Origin: Pseudomonas paraversuta
GTDB lineage: Bacteria > Pseudomonadota > Gammaproteobacteria > Pseudomonadales > Pseudomonadaceae
DNA length: 64,000 bases
Direction: 5' to 3'
Assembly (NCBI RefSeq): GCF_904063065.1
Contig: NZ_CAJFCL010000004.1
Span: 186,001-250,000, forward strand
A model generated the notes under the pieces. The model ran no database searches, was not told the origin of the DNA, and was given only the letters and a program-made list of their open reading frames with translations. This document shows, in pieces, positions 63,064-64,000 of this stretch; positions within the stretch are counted from its first letter, which is position 1; each line of letters starts with the position of its first letter. A program made the position numbers and the translations under genes.

Positions 63064-63377
63064 TTCAAAACCTCCGTGTATCAATAAGTGCCCGAGTGTA
63101 GATGTCATTTGTGACGCTTCGCTACCTTGCAGCGAAATGAGCTACGACTCCAGCGAACATATCTCTGTTTTGGAAGTCATAAACACTATCCCTGGCTCAA
63201 TAATGGCAAAAAGACAGCTTCTCTCCCTAACTGCGGAAAAAACCCTGCCCAAACTGCAAGGGATGTTTGCTACGAGCCAACTGCACCGGGATAATGCTGC
63301 CACTCTGTAATAGGTGCCGCATTGATCGCTGCCTACCTTCGCATCAAGGAAGCCCGCAAGGGCGGGATAGACCTCCA
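63064..63377. other. Intergenic region between divergent parA-like and ketosynthase-like genes
   Basis: No convincing gene in 314 bases. A small dyad (TTCGCT/AGCGAA, about 63118-63136) lies in the parA-like leader and a promoter candidate lies at 63267. Confidence 0.55.
63267..63295 (+). promoter_or_regulatory. Predicted sigma70 promoter of the ketosynthase-like gene
   Basis: TTGCTA (63267-63272), 17 bases, GATAAT (63290-63295); 82 bases before the GTG start. Confidence 0.45.
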
Positions 63378-64000
63378 GTGATTAATTTCAATATTGCCGC
63401 ATGGCGCGCCTGGGCTCCGGGCCTCGACAGCGTGGCCGATTGGCAGGCCTGGAGCCAGCAACCCCGCCTGCTCGACGCCAGCAATAGCGCCCCCGACGTC
63501 TCGTTTCTACCCGCCATGCAGCGCCGTCGCCTCAGCCGTCTGGCACGCATGGCGTTCAGCGTCGGCTGGCCCCTGGCAGAAGGTCTCGAAGCCTTGCCAC
63601 TGGTGTTTGTCTCGCGTCACGGCGAAACCCCGCGCACCTTCGACATTCTCAGCGACCTTGGCGCGGGGCAGCCGCTGTCGCCCACTCAGTTTAGCCTCTC
63701 GGTGCACAACGCCGTGATTGGCCTGTGGTCGATCATGCGTGGCGAGACCAGCGAAATGACAGCCGTCGCCGCTGCCGGCGACGGCCTGGAACACGGCCTG
63801 ATCGAAGCCTGCGCACTGCTGCATGAGGGCGCCCCCGCCGTATTGCTGGTGATCACCGAAGAGCAGCCTCCCGAGGCCTATGCCCGCTGGATCGACGATG
63901 TACCCTTTCCCTATGCCGTGGGCCTGCTGCTGACGCCGGGCGAACAATGGCAGGTGTCACTCAGCGCCGCCCCTCCCGGCGCCCCTCGAACCCGCTGGCC
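63378..64000 (+). CDS. Beta-ketoacyl synthase chain length factor-like protein, N-terminal fragment
   Basis: An open frame runs from GTG 63378 to the window edge (207 codons, no stop): VINFNIAAWRAWAPGLDSV, PAMQRRRLSRLARMAF, PLVFVSRHGETPRTFDILSD, LSPTQFSLSVHNAVIGLWSI and HEGAPAVLLVITEE. This is the pattern of the ketosynthase-like chain length factor proteins that open aryl polyene/flexirubin-type clusters. The SVHN segment stands where true ketosynthases carry their active-site region, and the catalytic Cys is not seen. The start lacks a clear Shine-Dalgarno. The rest of the cluster is outside the window. Confidence 0.75.
   Translation, partial: MINFNIAAWRAWAPGLDSVADWQAWSQQPRLLDASNSAPDVSFLPAMQRRRLSRLARMAFSVGWPLAEGLEALPLVFVSRHGETPRTFDILSDLGAGQPLSPTQFSLSVHNAVIGLWSIMRGETSEMTAVAAAGDGLEHGLIEACALLHEGAPAVLLVITEEQPPEAYARWIDDVPFPYAVGLLLTPGEQWQVSLSAAPPGAPRTRW

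Overview
The window is a high-GC bacterial chromosome segment from the genus Pseudomonas, outside P. aeruginosa. The basis is gene content and order: from waaA to the end it follows, with insertions and losses, the P. aeruginosa PA4988-PA5028 order as I remember it (waaA, SMR transporter, FAD oxidoreductase, aldo/keto reductase, hldE, msbA, O-antigen ligase, LPS core genes, ilvE, glnE, aceEF, dipA, msrA, K+/H+ antiporter, mscK, selO, ParA). Intergenic gaps carry many REP/REPIN palindromes of the GTAGGAGCGAGC type found in the P. fluorescens/putida groups. I cannot assign a species from the sequence alone.

Layout. 1-2440: thiamine block on the minus strand (TPP riboswitch, thiC, then the start of a CytX-like permease). 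2621-5375: a TolC-family outer membrane protein converging on waaA (Kdo transferase). 5540-8988: an SMR efflux protein and a three-gene module (FAD oxidoreductase, aldo/keto reductase, unknown protein with a Nudix-like box). 9058-34332: a large LPS region: hldE and msbA (minus); an O-antigen-ligase/kinase-like fusion and an acyltransferase (plus); a minus-strand run of core and surface-sugar genes (wapR, an Ssg-type glycosyltransferase, a DUF6625-like protein, dnpA, mig-14, wapH, carbamoyltransferase); a TonB-dependent receptor on the plus strand followed by a 1-kb array of eight REPINs; then the tightly overlapped inner-core operon waaF-waaC-waaG-waaP-wapP-wapQ-tandem kinase (minus).

34568-46996: central metabolism and signalling: ilvE and glnE (minus), aceE-aceF (plus, preceded by two GntR/FadR-type operator palindromes), the c-di-GMP protein DipA and MsrA. 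47094-54733: rlmJ and putP (minus), putA (plus) and a small membrane protein (minus); the putP-putA gap holds six GTTGCA sites, the sequence E. coli PutA binds. 55001-64000: K+/H+ antiporter, MscK channel, SelO AMPylase, thioredoxin 2, an orphan ParA ATPase, and the start of a ketosynthase-like gene that probably opens an aryl-polyene-type cluster beyond the window.

How it fits together: hldE supplies ADP-heptose; WaaA, WaaC, WaaF, WaaG, WapH and WapR build the core; WaaP, WapP, WapQ and the tandem kinase modify it; MsbA flips lipid A-core; the ligase attaches O-antigen. Points most worth a second look are the REPIN array whose spacers each carry a G-quadruplex motif, the kinase-like proteins that lack the catalytic aspartate, and the operator clusters before putA/putP and aceEF.
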